DNA of 64,000 nucleotides from Moorella mulderi DSM 14980 (GCF_001594015.1 NZ_LTBC01000005.1:62001-126000); one strand, 5' to 3'; counted from the first letter of the stretch, positions 20,594 through 31,041 are shown. The notes: a model not told the origin generated them from the letters alone. A program made the numbers and translations.

Positions 20594-21622
20594 GTGGTAA
20601 TGCCGACCATTAAAGATGTGGCCGCCCGGGCCGGTGTTTCTACCGCTACTGTATCCAGGGTTCTTAACGGTGAGAAGGTGAAAGAAGCGACAGAGAAGAA
20701 AGTACTGGCTGCCATAAAAGCTTTAGGCTACCGTCCCAATCATATCGCCAGGAGCCTCAAAACCCAGAAAACCCAAACTATCGGCTTTGTAGTTCCCGAC
20801 TTCGGCCCTTTCTTCATGCAGGTGGCCGAAGTTGTTGAAGATATCTTGAATAGTTACAGTTACAGCCTTATCGTTTGCAATAGCAACGAGAATCCCGCCA
20901 GGGAAAAGGAACGGGTAAGAATGCTGGTGGAAAAAAAGGTCGATGGATTACTAGTTGTCCCCACCGGCGATACTGCATCGCATTTAAGAGAAATCCAGCA
21001 ACAAGGAACGCCTGTAGTACTCGTTGACCGGATGGTTAAAGACATGCAGGTTGATTGTGTGCTGGTAGATAATGTTAATGGCGCTTACCAAGCGGTAGAG
21101 CACCTGATAACCCTGGGCTACCGGCGCATCGGCCTCATTAACGGCCGCCTGGAGGTAACTACGGGAGAAGAAAGGTATCGTGGCTTCTTGCGAGTATTTG
21201 AAGACTACAACCTGTCGGTGGAAGAAGGATTAATTCGCACAGGGGACTTTTCCACGGAAAGCGGTTATATTCTTATGAAAGAATTAATGGGCCTGCCAGA
21301 TCCGCCGCCGGCTGTTTTTGTCGCCAATTATTATATGACCATTGGCGCCATGCTTGCTGTTAATGAAATGGGTATTAAAGTACCCCGTGATCTGGCCCTG
21401 GTAGGATTTGACGATATGGAATTAACCCGGCTGGCTAATCCGCCATTAACAGCTGTGGTGCAACCCATGCAGGAAATGGGCGAAAAGGCGGCAGAGTTAA
21501 TTTATAAGAGAATTGGAGGGGATAATACTGGTTTTCCACAGATGTATCGTTTAAAACCTGAATTGGTTATTCGTGACTCTACCAGCCCTTTCCGGAAGAC
21601 AAAAAATCTGGAAGTTATATGA
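20594..21622 (+). CDS. LacI-family transcriptional regulator
   Basis: The 342-residue protein has the LacI helix-turn-helix and hinge at its N terminus (IKDVAARAGVSTATVSRVLN), followed by a periplasmic-binding-protein-like sensor domain (about 60-335). It is the first gene of the island, so it likely controls uptake and breakdown of 6-deoxyhexose, with sugar or a phosphate as inducer; the ligand is inferred from context. The start is GTG 20594 (or ATG 20600), with AAGGAAGG upstream. Its stop overlaps the frame of the next gene. Confidence 0.9.
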   Translation: MVMPTIKDVAARAGVSTATVSRVLNGEKVKEATEKKVLAAIKALGYRPNHIARSLKTQKTQTIGFVVPDFGPFFMQVAEVVEDILNSYSYSLIVCNSNENPAREKERVRMLVEKKVDGLLVVPTGDTASHLREIQQQGTPVVLVDRMVKDMQVDCVLVDNVNGAYQAVEHLITLGYRRIGLINGRLEVTTGEERYRGFLRVFEDYNLSVEEGLIRTGDFSTESGYILMKELMGLPDPPPAVFVANYYMTIGAMLAVNEMGIKVPRDLALVGFDDMELTRLANPPLTAVVQPMQEMGEKAAELIYKRIGGDNTGFPQMYRLKPELVIRDSTSPFRKTKNLEVI

Positions 21623-21648
21623 GTAAAAAGCCTGGGAGGAGAGACATA

Positions 21649-22698
21649 ATGACTTCCAAAGAACGGGCGCTGGCCGCGATTAAAGGAAATAAAACAGATC
21701 GGCTACCCATGTGGTATGGGGGAGCACCCGAAACGACCCACAATATAATGGAGTTCCTTGGAGCAAAGTCGGAGAAAGAGGCACTGTATGATATTTTGGG
21801 TATGGACTTTAAAACCATTAGGCCTAAATATATCGGAGTGCCATTTAAAAAATATGAGGATGGAACTGTAGAGAATGAATGGGGAATTAGAAGAGGCGGT
21901 TTGCACTATGGCCAGGCCCTTAACCATCCTCTGGAAGAAGCGCAGACAATACAGGATGTTGAAAAATACAAATTCCCTGATCCCGATGAGTGGGATGTAG
22001 TCATCACCAAGGAGGAACTGGAGGATGCTAGAGGGTATTGCCTTATCGGCGCAACATGGGCTCCGTTTTTTCATGATTCTACAGAACTTATGGGCATGGA
22101 ACAATTCTTTGTCAATATGTATGTAAATCCTGGGGTGGTCGAAGCCATTATCAGAAAATGCTTTGAGTTTTATTATGAACTCAACCGGAGAACTTACGAG
22201 GCCAACCCGGGTGTCATTGATTTCTACTTCTTTGGTAATGATTTTGGCTCCATGCGCGCTTTATTGATGTCCCCCGAAATGTGGCGCAAGTTTTACAAAC
22301 CCTACGTTGCCAAACTGATAGAACAGGCCCATGAAAACGGAGCGGTAGCGGGTCTACATTCCTGCGGGGATATCCATGAAATCTTACCGGATTTGATAGA
22401 TATTGGCTTAGACGTCATTAATCCCATCCAGGTAAGTTGCCAGCATATGGATCCATTGGTGCTGAAGAGAGAATATGGCAAACACATTGCCTTTTTCGGC
22501 GGTATTGATGAAAATGAAATTTTATTAAACGGGACGGAAGCACAGGTGCGGGCCGAAACAAGGCGCATCATCGATATCCTGGGCAGCGATGGCAGATATA
22601 TCGTGGCAGCTTCCCACGATTACCTGTTACCTGAAGTGCCAGCGCGCAATATTGTGGCCATGTATGATGAAGCCAGAAAATATAGCTCAGGAAGGTGA
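21649..22698 (+). CDS. uroporphyrinogen decarboxylase (URO-D) superfamily protein, copy 1
   Basis: This 349-residue protein has the URO-D/MtaA fold pattern: MTSKERALAAIKGNKTDRLP at the N terminus and a HSCGD motif at residues 237-241, which matches the His-x-Cys zinc site of MtaA/CmuA-type methyltransferases. At the C terminus the third MtaA ligand position reads ASHDY, so a His replaces the usual Cys. True HemE is unlikely, because no heme genes are near. ATG 21649 has GGGAGGAGA upstream; ATG 21619 is an alternative. It is one of three paralogues in this island. The function is unknown. Confidence 0.8.
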   Translation: MTSKERALAAIKGNKTDRLPMWYGGAPETTHNIMEFLGAKSEKEALYDILGMDFKTIRPKYIGVPFKKYEDGTVENEWGIRRGGLHYGQALNHPLEEAQTIQDVEKYKFPDPDEWDVVITKEELEDARGYCLIGATWAPFFHDSTELMGMEQFFVNMYVNPGVVEAIIRKCFEFYYELNRRTYEANPGVIDFYFFGNDFGSMRALLMSPEMWRKFYKPYVAKLIEQAHENGAVAGLHSCGDIHEILPDLIDIGLDVINPIQVSCQHMDPLVLKREYGKHIAFFGGIDENEILLNGTEAQVRAETRRIIDILGSDGRYIVAASHDYLLPEVPARNIVAMYDEARKYSSGR

Positions 22699-22705
22699 AG
22701 TACGA

Positions 22706-24220
22706 ATGGATTTAATTCCGGCATTGCAAATGAAAAAGGTTAGCAAGAAATTTCCTGGCACCATGGCCGTGGACAACGTCGATTTTGAAGTTTATCCCGG
22801 CGAAGTCCATGCCCTGGTGGGTGAAAATGGCGCAGGTAAATCAACCTTAATGAAAATGCTGGCCGGCTCCTTCAATGACTATACAGGGCAAATCTACATT
22901 GATGGAAAGGAGGTAAAACTATATTCCCCGGCTATTGCCAAAGCTAATGGCATAGCCATGATCTACCAGGAATTAAGCCTGGCCAGGCCACTTACTATTG
23001 CTGAAAATGTGCTGGTCGGTAGGCTGCCGGTAAGAAACAAGTGGTTTCTTGATAAAAAGGCCTTAATAGAGGAAACAAAAGCATGCCTGAAAAGCGTAGA
23101 ACTGGATTATCTCGACCCCTTTACTCCGGTAGAAGAAATCAGCCAACATGAAGCCCAGCTAGTGGAGATTGCCAAAGCTCTGGGCAACAACCCCCGCATC
23201 CTAGTTATGGATGAGCCGACTTCCGCCCTGTCGCGCGAAGAGGTAGAACGGCTGTTTAAAATAATTGGCAAATTGAAGCAACAGGGGCTGGCCATCGTTT
23301 ACATCAGCCATCATTTAACTGAAATTTTCCAGGTGGCAGATCGAGTAAGTGTAATGCGTGATGGCCGGAAAGTAGGGACCCTGAATATAACGGACGTTAC
23401 ACAGGAAGAATTAATCGAAATGATGGTTGGGCGGTCTATCAGTCAAGTGAATAACGCTGCGGACAGGATACTCGGCGAGGTAGTCCTGGAGGTTAAAAAC
23501 TTAAGTCGGTATGGGTTTTTCCACCACATATCCTTCTGTGTTAGAGCAGGGGAGATTCTGGGAATTGCCGGGCTGGCGGGGGCGGGGCGCAGCGAACTGG
23601 GCCGAGCCATCAGTGGAGTGGACCCTGTAGATGCAGGAGAAATTATCCTTGCAGGCAGGAAGATTAAAGTCAAAAATATGGCCCAGGCACTCCAGTACGG
23701 TATCGCTTATCTGACTGAAGACCGTAAAACCCAGGGGCTTGCCTTGCGCCTCACCGTAGAGGAAAATCTGTTAGCGCCTTTGATTCCCCGACACTGCAAA
23801 GGTTTTATCTACCAGAAACAAATAGGAACGGGTATAGTTAAAAAATTAATAGACGACCTACACATTTCACCACCGGACCCCTCCAGAATCGTAGGTAATC
23901 TATCGGGGGGAAATCAACAAAAGGTTTTGCTGGGCAAGTGGCTGGCCACCGGACCCCGAGTGTTGATCCTTGATGAACCTACGCGGGGTGTGGACATAGG
24001 CGCCAAAGTCACCATTCACACGGCCATCGAAAAACTGGCCGCCCAGGGTGTGGCCGTCATTCTTATCTCGTCTGACATACCAGAACTAGTGCGGCTTTCT
24101 GACCGGGTATTAATAATGCGCAAGGGACATTTGCTGGGAGAAATACCCGGAAAGGCCTGTACGGAAGAAGCGGTGTTGTTAGCTATAAATAGTGAAGGAG
24201 AAATAGCTCATGCTAGTTAA
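22706..24220 (+). CDS. sugar ABC transporter ATPase (RbsA/RhaT type, two ABC domains)
   Basis: This 504-residue protein has two fused nucleotide-binding domains, typical of monosaccharide importers. Domain one has Walker A GENGAGKST and Walker B ILVMDEPTSALS. Domain two has a degenerate Walker A (GLAGAGRSEL) but an intact signature LSGGNQQKV and LILDEPTRGVD, the usual asymmetry in this family. The frame is open upstream to 22589, but ATG 22706 follows GGAAGGTGAAG just after the URO-D gene. It serves the two permeases and the lipoprotein downstream. Confidence 0.92.
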   Translation: MDLIPALQMKKVSKKFPGTMAVDNVDFEVYPGEVHALVGENGAGKSTLMKMLAGSFNDYTGQIYIDGKEVKLYSPAIAKANGIAMIYQELSLARPLTIAENVLVGRLPVRNKWFLDKKALIEETKACLKSVELDYLDPFTPVEEISQHEAQLVEIAKALGNNPRILVMDEPTSALSREEVERLFKIIGKLKQQGLAIVYISHHLTEIFQVADRVSVMRDGRKVGTLNITDVTQEELIEMMVGRSISQVNNAADRILGEVVLEVKNLSRYGFFHHISFCVRAGEILGIAGLAGAGRSELGRAISGVDPVDAGEIILAGRKIKVKNMAQALQYGIAYLTEDRKTQGLALRLTVEENLLAPLIPRHCKGFIYQKQIGTGIVKKLIDDLHISPPDPSRIVGNLSGGNQQKVLLGKWLATGPRVLILDEPTRGVDIGAKVTIHTAIEKLAAQGVAVILISSDIPELVRLSDRVLIMRKGHLLGEIPGKACTEEAVLLAINSEGEIAHAS

Positions 24221-25220
24221 AAGTGAAAGAATAGAGCTGAATAAACGGCGTACAAAAACGGCAGGCTGGATCGAGAAGTTCGGTGTCTATATCATGATCC
24301 TTGTACTTCTTATCCTGGGAACCTTAATTTCCAACAAGTTTTTAACCATTGACAATCTAGCGAATGTTGTCCATGCTGTAGCTTTACTGGGCATCGTTGC
24401 CGTCGGTGTCACTTTTGTAACCTACAGCGGGCATTTTGCTGACATGTCGGTACCAGGTATTATTGCCCTTTCGGGAATGGTCGCTGTTGACATGTTGCGT
24501 TACGGCCTTGTTGTTAGTTTAGCCTCGGGCCTGGTGACGGGTCTTATGGTAGGCCTGATAAACGCCTTTGTTGTTGGTAAACTTAGAGCCAACCCGATTA
24601 TCTGGACCTTGGCGGTTGCCTTTGTGATCAATGGCGTAGTGAGATGGCTTTATCGGGGTGAACAGATTTATCCGGACTTAAAGGCGGGCGAAAAGCTGGC
24701 GACTGCTTTTGTGAACCTGGCCAGAATTAATATAGGAGGGGCGGTACCCATTACAGTTGTCGTATTCCTGGTAATGGTAATCATCGGACAACTATTGCTC
24801 ACCAAAACAAAGTTTGGCGTGCAACTAAAACTCATTGGTTCTTCCTACGAAGTGGCGAGAATGACGGGAGTAAACGTAACGGGGATGGTAGGGCTGGCCT
24901 TTATATTATCCGCCCTAGCCGCTTCTATTGGGGGTATCCTTTTAACTTCGCTGGTAAAAATAGGGGCATATTATAACGGTGTCGGCTATGACTTCCGGGC
25001 CGTAACAGCCATCGTCCTTGGCGGGGTGAGCTTGGCAGGTGGCAAAGGTAACATGATCGGTGTCCTTGGAGGGGTTGTGGTTATCGGCCTCTTGAATAAT
25101 ATCCTGACCCTCCTGGGTGTGGGGACCTTTTCCCAGACAATTGTCCAGGGTCTGGTGTTTATCCTAGTCGTCTGGTTTAATACCTATTCACTGCGAAAAT
25201 TAGGGAAGGCTGATGGATAA
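24210..25220 (+). CDS. sugar ABC transporter permease 1 (RbsC/RhaP type)
   Basis: This 336-residue, strongly hydrophobic protein has about nine membrane segments and the family motif near the C terminus (AVTAIVLGGVSLAGGKGNMIGVLGG). It overlaps the ATPase gene by 11 bases and the second permease by 8 bases. Two different permeases next to one double ATPase is the layout of known rhamnose transporters (RhaSTPQ), which fits the catabolic genes here. Confidence 0.9.
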   Translation: MLVKSERIELNKRRTKTAGWIEKFGVYIMILVLLILGTLISNKFLTIDNLANVVHAVALLGIVAVGVTFVTYSGHFADMSVPGIIALSGMVAVDMLRYGLVVSLASGLVTGLMVGLINAFVVGKLRANPIIWTLAVAFVINGVVRWLYRGEQIYPDLKAGEKLATAFVNLARINIGGAVPITVVVFLVMVIIGQLLLTKTKFGVQLKLIGSSYEVARMTGVNVTGMVGLAFILSALAASIGGILLTSLVKIGAYYNGVGYDFRAVTAIVLGGVSLAGGKGNMIGVLGGVVVIGLLNNILTLLGVGTFSQTIVQGLVFILVVWFNTYSLRKLGKADG

Positions 25221-26232
25221 GATGAACAAAAAATTTTTCCAGGTAATTAATAATTATAGAATCTATTTCCTCTGCAGTCTGGTATTCATAGCAATGGCCA
25301 TATTCGTACCCAATTTCCTAACAGTCTATAACCTTACCAACATCCTGAAGGGAATGAGCTTAAATGTTATGGTGGCCATCGGGTTTACCATCGTCATGAT
25401 CTGCAAGGAACTCGACCTATCAATCGGTACTACTCTTACTTTAGGGGCTATGTTTGTAATCGGGTTTCAACCAGCCCTGGGTTGGGGTTGGAGTCTCCTG
25501 ATTGCGGTGCTGGCCGGGGCGCTGGTGGGCCTGGCTAACGGATTCCTGGTGGCGCGGGCAAAGATCGACTCTTTTATAGTTACACTAGGGACCATGACCA
25601 CGGTCCAAGGGATTATCTTTTTATACGGTAAAGGTTATGCCTTAAACGCCACTGATTTCACCGTGGCCGACTGGCTGGAAACACCGATTATTCCATTTTT
25701 ACCGCCACGGGTTCTGATTACAATTGTTTTGGTGCTCCTGTTTCAGGTTCTTCTCGCCCGTACCAGGTACGGCAGGGGCTTTTATATGGTAGGAGCCAAC
25801 AGAGAAACAGCTTGGCTGGCGGGGCTTAACACGGAAGGGTATGTTATTGTTGCCTTTATACTATCAGGTATAACTGCCGCCCTTGGGGGAGCGCTGTTTG
25901 CCATGAGCCTTAGTTCGGCCACGCCCACCATCGGCACCAGTTCCCTGATGATCGTTGTAGCGGCAACTATTATCGGTGGTACCTCTATGGCCGGCGGCAA
26001 AGGTAGTATCCTGGGCAGCGCGGTGGCGGTTTTAACCCTGACTATCCTTTACAACGGTCTTACCAACCTGGGCGCAGGCTATGAAATACAGATCTTAGCC
26101 AGCGGCCTGGTGTTGGCCATGGTGGTGCTGTATGAAGCTTATGCCCTTTACCGAGCCGATAAGGTGAAGGGGCAAAGGCCGGAATTATTGAAGGAGGTGA
26201 GAATGCTGCAAGAGGGAAGTAAAGGTTCATGA
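25213..26232 (+). CDS. sugar ABC transporter permease 2 (RbsC/RhaQ type)
   Basis: This 339-residue membrane protein is a paralogue of the preceding permease. It has the typical GFTIVMICKELDLSIG motif in the N-terminal half and VAATIIGGTSMAGGKGSILG near the C terminus. It would form a heterodimeric pore with permease 1. The C-terminal tail is hydrophilic and longer than usual. Confidence 0.9.
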   Translation: MDKMNKKFFQVINNYRIYFLCSLVFIAMAIFVPNFLTVYNLTNILKGMSLNVMVAIGFTIVMICKELDLSIGTTLTLGAMFVIGFQPALGWGWSLLIAVLAGALVGLANGFLVARAKIDSFIVTLGTMTTVQGIIFLYGKGYALNATDFTVADWLETPIIPFLPPRVLITIVLVLLFQVLLARTRYGRGFYMVGANRETAWLAGLNTEGYVIVAFILSGITAALGGALFAMSLSSATPTIGTSSLMIVVAATIIGGTSMAGGKGSILGSAVAVLTLTILYNGLTNLGAGYEIQILASGLVLAMVVLYEAYALYRADKVKGQRPELLKEVRMLQEGSKGS

Positions 26233-26315
26233 GAAAGGGGTTACCGTTAGGCGCATGGTAATTTATTTGGTAGACGACAGGAAAAAGCTAGCAAACAAGG
26301 CAAGGAGGTTGTTAT

Positions 26316-27536
26316 ATGGGCAAGAAAATCACAGGCGTATTGCTGGTAGTTTTAATGGCGGCGTTATTACTATTACTATTTGGTTGCGGCGGCAAACAAA
26401 CCCAGCCTTCGCCAGGTAGCCAGACAGGCCAAGGAGAGAAAAAGAGTTCCAATTTAGAGGAATCCATTAAAGCAGAAGGGAAAGTGGCCCAATTAAAGTC
26501 GGATGACGGCCAGCCTCTACTTCCACCCCTGGAGAAAAAAGAGGTGCCGCCACGGCCGGCCGACCCCAGCAAGCTGCCAGAAGATGATGCCATGCACTGG
26601 TATGATATGGAGTATTCGGGCTGGGGAGTAACCAAAGTCAATATTCCCCAGTCGCCTAAAGATGGCGCCAAAGGGAAAAAGGTTATTCTCATCGTACACG
26701 GCGATCATCCCTGGACAACAGCTTACATCCGCGGAGCAAAGAAGGTCGCTGATGCTTATGGAATGGAATTAAAGGTCATGTCGCCTAACTGGAACCCGGA
26801 TGTCCAGGCCCAGATGGTGGACCAAGCAATCGGCGCCCGGCCAGATATGATCCTGATGATCCCGGTGGATGCCAAGATGTCAGTGCAGCTTTTCCGCAAG
26901 ATCAACCAGGCTGGCATACCAGTTATCGCCAGCAATACTCATCCTGAAAGCGAAGCCATGAAATATGTTATTGCCTGGACCGGACCGGACGATTGGGGGC
27001 AGTTCAGGATGCTTGCTCGAAAATTTGCAGAGTTGATGCACTATGAAGGTGGTTATGCAATTATTCAGCATAACCCGGGCGGCTCTCCCTTCTTTGCCAG
27101 GACATATGCCCCGATAACCGAGTTAAAGAAGATTGCCCCCAAGATGGAGCTCCTGGATAAGCAGGCGCCAGGCTTCGAAGCGGAAAAAACGATGCAGGTT
27201 GTATCGGACTGGCTTACTAGGTTTGGTAACAAGTTAAAAGGCATTATCCTGTCGGACGATTCCGCCCAGGCCATTGGCGCGGTGGAGGCTATTAAGAACG
27301 CCAATAGACAGGATATCATTCTTGTCGCCGCAGGCAACAGCAAAGTAGGCATGGATTTGGTGAAAGAAGGCAAGCTGCAAGCCATCACCTACCAGACGGC
27401 TGAAGGTGACGGCGCTGCGGCCGTTAAAGCGGCAGCAGACTGGTTTAATGGCCACGACGTAGAACCGGTCCGCTACCTGCCCATGCATATCATTACCAAA
27501 GACGATGTCGACAAGTTTATGCCGGCCCAGTGGTAG
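26316..27536 (+). CDS. sugar ABC transporter substrate-binding lipoprotein
   Basis: This 406-residue secreted protein has a lipoprotein signal peptide, with the lipid-anchored cysteine at residue 24 (LLFGCGG). A low-complexity linker (about 25-90) precedes a periplasmic-binding fold of the RbsB/RhaS type. Segments such as GARPDMILMIPVDA and SDDSAQAIGAVEA are characteristic. The ligand is probably L-rhamnose or L-fucose, judged from neighbours only. It follows permease 2 after 83 bases with ribosome site AAGGAGG. A long hairpin follows the gene. Confidence 0.9.
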   Translation: MGKKITGVLLVVLMAALLLLLFGCGGKQTQPSPGSQTGQGEKKSSNLEESIKAEGKVAQLKSDDGQPLLPPLEKKEVPPRPADPSKLPEDDAMHWYDMEYSGWGVTKVNIPQSPKDGAKGKKVILIVHGDHPWTTAYIRGAKKVADAYGMELKVMSPNWNPDVQAQMVDQAIGARPDMILMIPVDAKMSVQLFRKINQAGIPVIASNTHPESEAMKYVIAWTGPDDWGQFRMLARKFAELMHYEGGYAIIQHNPGGSPFFARTYAPITELKKIAPKMELLDKQAPGFEAEKTMQVVSDWLTRFGNKLKGIILSDDSAQAIGAVEAIKNANRQDIILVAAGNSKVGMDLVKEGKLQAITYQTAEGDGAAAVKAAADWFNGHDVEPVRYLPMHIITKDDVDKFMPAQW

Positions 27537-27552
27537 TCCAAAGAAATAGCCC

Positions 27553-27587
27553 AGGGGAGTTATAGCCCTAAATGCTATAACTCCCCT
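27553..27587 (+). other. 14-bp perfect hairpin after the binding-protein gene
   Basis: AGGGGAGTTATAGC (27553-27566) pairs fully with 27574-27587 over a seven-base loop. No T-run follows, so full termination is doubtful. Such stems often protect the 3' end of a binding-protein message and so raise its level over the other transporter subunits. Confidence 0.6.
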
Positions 27588-27640
27588 GCCATAAAAGACG
27601 ATTATCATTCAATCCTGAAGCAATAAGGGTGATATAAGAA

Positions 27641-28765
27641 ATGGCGCAAATGACTTCCAGGGAAAGATTGCTTACCGCCCTGGCCAAAGGAGTGCCCGAC
27701 CGCTTGCCGGCGACGGTACACCAGTGGCAGCCCTATCATCTGGAAAGGTATATGGGTGGTATTGATGCTCTAGAAGCCTTCCAGGAGTGTGGCCTGGACG
27801 CCGTCATCCAGTATTTTGAAGACATGGGGCAGTTCTGGGTGCCGGGTAAAGTGGAGTCTAAAAAGTATTCAGATGAGTGGTACGACGAAGTAGAGATCAT
27901 CAACGACGATCTCGACCGGATGATTGTCCACCATACTATCCACACACCCAAAGGAACCCTGACGTATAAGACCGAAGGCAATCGCTATACGGTATGGATT
28001 ACAGAATTTATGATTAAAAAGCCGGAGGATATTTATCTCCTAAAATATATGCCTGTTCCCAAGTTAGATAAAAAGGCTATCCAGAAAGAGTACGACCGTA
28101 TTGGCGATAAGGGGATTTTGAAAGGATTTGTCTGGGGTGACCAGGCCGGATGCTGGCAGCACGCCTGCGTGCTATATGACACGGCGCCAATGATCTATGC
28201 AGCCATGGATGATCCAGCATGGGTACATGAGTTTTTGCATATCCTCCTGGAAAAGAAACTGCAATTTATATACGAATCACTGCGTGGGGCCAAATTCGAT
28301 CTTATAGAAACCGGCGGTGGCGCTTCTTCTTCTACGGTCATTTCACCCAAGATGTTCGAGGAATTCTGCCTGCCCTATGACAGGAAGATTCACGATGCTC
28401 TTCACGACGTTGGGCATATAGCCTCATACCACACTTGTGGCGGTATGCTAGGCCTCTTTGATCTTATCATTGCCACCAATACCGACTGTTCGGAAACCCT
28501 GGCACCCAAAGGTGTGGGAGGCAATATTGAGGGCCCCGAGCTGTATGAAGCCATGCATGGCAAAGTGGCCCTTATAGGTGGCCTGGACCAGTATAACATC
28601 CTAACCAACGGGACGCCGGAGCAGGTCAAGCAAGAAGTTCACAGGCTTTTTGAGATTTACGGCAAAGGCGGTGGGTACATTATGATGCCTGCCGACCACT
28701 TCTTCGACGCGCCTAAGGAAAACCTTCTTGCCTATGGCGAAGCAGCAAGGGAATGTGTCTATTAA
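27641..28765 (+). CDS. uroporphyrinogen decarboxylase (URO-D) superfamily protein, copy 2
   Basis: This 374-residue protein begins MTSRERLLTALAKGVPDRLP, the URO-D-like N terminus, and has HTCGG at residues 264-268 (His-x-Cys motif). Near the C terminus ADHFFDAPKEN takes the place of the usual third metal ligand region. It is clearly diverged from copies 1 and 3, so the three are not recent duplicates. It stands between the transporter and the rhamnose mutarotase. Its role is unknown; methyl transfer from an O-methylated sugar is one idea. Confidence 0.8.
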   Translation: MAQMTSRERLLTALAKGVPDRLPATVHQWQPYHLERYMGGIDALEAFQECGLDAVIQYFEDMGQFWVPGKVESKKYSDEWYDEVEIINDDLDRMIVHHTIHTPKGTLTYKTEGNRYTVWITEFMIKKPEDIYLLKYMPVPKLDKKAIQKEYDRIGDKGILKGFVWGDQAGCWQHACVLYDTAPMIYAAMDDPAWVHEFLHILLEKKLQFIYESLRGAKFDLIETGGGASSSTVISPKMFEEFCLPYDRKIHDALHDVGHIASYHTCGGMLGLFDLIIATNTDCSETLAPKGVGGNIEGPELYEAMHGKVALIGGLDQYNILTNGTPEQVKQEVHRLFEIYGKGGGYIMMPADHFFDAPKENLLAYGEAARECVY

Positions 28766-28795
28766 TGATAGCAAATTATGGGAGGGAGGATAAAG

Positions 28796-29119
28796 ATGAA
28801 ACGCTATGGCATGGTCATTAAGGTTAAGCCTGAAAAACTGGAGGAATATAAAAAGCTGCACGCAGCCATATGGCCAGGGGTGGCCAGGATGATTACCGAG
28901 TGCAACATAAGGAATTATAGCATTTTCTATAAAGATGGGTATCTATTTAGTTACTATGAATATATTGGCGAGGACTACGAGGCCGACATGGCCAAAATGG
29001 CGGCCGATCCTACCACCCAGAAATGGTGGGAGGTATGTAAACCCTGTCAAGAACCACTCGAGACACGGGGGGAAGGGGAATGGTGGGCGGTTATGGAGGA
29101 AGTATTCCATCAGGATTAA
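28796..29119 (+). CDS. rhaM: L-rhamnose mutarotase
   Basis: RhaM interconverts the alpha and beta anomers of L-rhamnose, helping the isomerase. The 107-residue dimeric alpha-beta barrel protein has Tyr 18 and His 22 (YKKLHAAIWP), matching the catalytic pair of the E. coli enzyme, and the paired tryptophans WW at 77-78. ATG 28796 follows GGAGGATAAAG. This is the strongest single hint that L-rhamnose is a substrate of the island. Confidence 0.92.
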   Translation: MKRYGMVIKVKPEKLEEYKKLHAAIWPGVARMITECNIRNYSIFYKDGYLFSYYEYIGEDYEADMAKMAADPTTQKWWEVCKPCQEPLETRGEGEWWAVMEEVFHQD

Positions 29120-29201
29120 TCTAAAAGTCACCCTACCTGTTACCGCAGAGATATATCCGCAGCTTATTTCATCATAAAAATTGGGGATGAAGGTGAAGCA
29201 A

Positions 29202-30995
29202 ATGAAAGATACCCTATTTTTGAATGCAAGATTACCTAAAATCGGTATCCGGCCTATCATTGATGGGCGACGTAACGGGGTGCGGGAATCTCTGGAAAAT
29301 ACTACCATGGGCATGGCCAGAAGAGTAAAGAAGCTCCTGGAGGCCAATTTAAGGTATCCCAATGGTGCGCCGGTGGAGTGTGTCATCGCCGATACCACCA
29401 TCGGCGGCGTGGCCGAAGCAGCACGCTGCGCGGAGAAGTTTGCCCGCGAAGGCGTCGGCCTGACGATAAGCGTAACTCCTTGTTGGTGTTACGGCTCCGA
29501 AACTATCGATATGGATCCTTTTATGCCAAAAGCGATCTGGGGATTTAATGGGACGGAGCGTCCGGGGGCCGTCTATCTTGCGGCTGCCTTGGCAGGGCAT
29601 AACCAGAAGGGGCTGCCGGCTTTTGGCATCTATGGACGCGATGTCCAGGATGCCGGCGATGAAAAAATTCCCGATGATGTCGCGCAAAAAATCCTGCAGT
29701 TTGCCAGGGCCGGCATGGCGGTCGCTTTGATGCGGGGCAAATCCTACCTATCAATCGGCAATGTATCCATGGGCATTGCCGGATCTATAGTCGATCCTCA
29801 TTTTTTTGAGAGTTATCTCGGGATGAGATGTGAATACGTCGATATGTCGGAAATAACTCGGAGGATTGAAGAGGTAATTTACGACCAGGAAGAGTATGCC
29901 AGGGCGATGCAATGGGTGAAGGAGAACTGTAAAGAAGGTGCAGATCGCAACCCACCTGACAAGCAGGCCGGCTGGGAACAAAAGGATAATGAATGGAGTA
30001 CTTCTGTTAAGATGGCCTTAATATGCCGGGATCTAATGGTTGGCAATCCCAGGCTGGCCGACATGGGATATAAAGAAGAAGCCGAAGGCCATAATGCCCT
30101 GGCTGCCGGCTTCCAGGGGCAGCGGCAGTGGACCGACCATTTCCCCAACGGCGATTTCATGGAAGCCATTTTAAATTCCTCCTTTGACTGGAACGGCATC
30201 AGGCGACCTTATATTATGGCCACGGAAAACGATAGCCTCAATGGTGTGGCCATGCTGTTTGGCTATTTGTTGACTAATACCGCCCAGGTTTTTGCCGATG
30301 TTAGAACCTTTTGGAGCCCGGCTGCCGTCAAGAGAGTAACCGGCAAAGAACTGGAAGGGATTGCCGCGGGGGGTATTATCCACCTTATCAACTCCGGTGC
30401 TGCGGCCCTGGATGGCTCGGGGAGAATGCTTAAAGATGGGCGGCCGGCCATGAAACCCTTCTGGGAGATAGCACCAGAAGATGTAAAAGCCTGCCTGGAG
30501 GCAACCACCTGGTGGCCCGCTGTCCGCGAGTATTTCCGGGGTGGCGGCTTCTCCTCAAAATTCGTTACTAAGGGGGGGATGCCCATAACCCTTTCGCGGG
30601 TAAATATTATTAAGGGGCTAGGACCCGTACTGCAGATAGCGGAGGGCTATACAGTAGAATTACCGGAAGATATACACAGGGTCCTGGACGACAGGACTGA
30701 TCCCAGCTGGCCGACGACATGGTTCGCCCCAAGGCTGACAGGTAAGGGTGCCTTTACCGATGTTTACTCGGTGATGAATAACTGGGGAGCCAATCATGGC
30801 GCCTTCAGTTATGGCCACATCGGGGCAGATTTAATAACCCTTGCCTCCATTTTGAGAATACCTGTGTGCATGCACAATGTTCCGCCGGAAAGAATCTTCC
30901 GGCCAAGTGCCTGGAGTGCCTTTGGAACAGAAGACCTGGAAGGTGCGGATTATAGGGCCTGTCGTAACTTTGGGCCCCTGTACGGGAAGTATTGA
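29202..30995 (+). CDS. fucI: L-fucose isomerase
   Basis: FucI converts L-fucose to L-fuculose, and D-arabinose to D-ribulose. The 597-residue protein aligns along its full length with the E. coli enzyme, with long shared stretches such as [15 protein letters not shown] and [17 protein letters not shown]. The metal ligands known in the family are visible: Glu in ATENDSLNG, Asp in FADVRTFW and His in [12 protein letters not shown] 29202 has an AAGGTG ribosome site; TTG 29181 and ATG 29187 are earlier options. No L-rhamnose isomerase gene is present in the window. Confidence 0.95.
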   Translation: MKDTLFLNARLPKIGIRPIIDGRRNGVRESLENTTMGMARRVKKLLEANLRYPNGAPVECVIADTTIGGVAEAARCAEKFAREGVGLTISVTPCWCYGSETIDMDPFMPKAIWGFNGTERPGAVYLAAALAGHNQKGLPAFGIYGRDVQDAGDEKIPDDVAQKILQFARAGMAVALMRGKSYLSIGNVSMGIAGSIVDPHFFESYLGMRCEYVDMSEITRRIEEVIYDQEEYARAMQWVKENCKEGADRNPPDKQAGWEQKDNEWSTSVKMALICRDLMVGNPRLADMGYKEEAEGHNALAAGFQGQRQWTDHFPNGDFMEAILNSSFDWNGIRRPYIMATENDSLNGVAMLFGYLLTNTAQVFADVRTFWSPAAVKRVTGKELEGIAAGGIIHLINSGAAALDGSGRMLKDGRPAMKPFWEIAPEDVKACLEATTWWPAVREYFRGGGFSSKFVTKGGMPITLSRVNIIKGLGPVLQIAEGYTVELPEDIHRVLDDRTDPSWPTTWFAPRLTGKGAFTDVYSVMNNWGANHGAFSYGHIGADLITLASILRIPVCMHNVPPERIFRPSAWSAFGTEDLEGADYRACRNFGPLYGKY

Positions 30996-31041
30996 TTAAC
31001 AAGACTATAGTAAGGGAAGAGGATAGGAGGTTTCTACTACC

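Noticed and set aside
21619-22698. Copy 1 of the URO-D proteins as true uroporphyrinogen decarboxylase (HemE)
   Set aside because: It has the His-x-Cys-Gly motif of the methyltransferase branch, and no heme genes are near.
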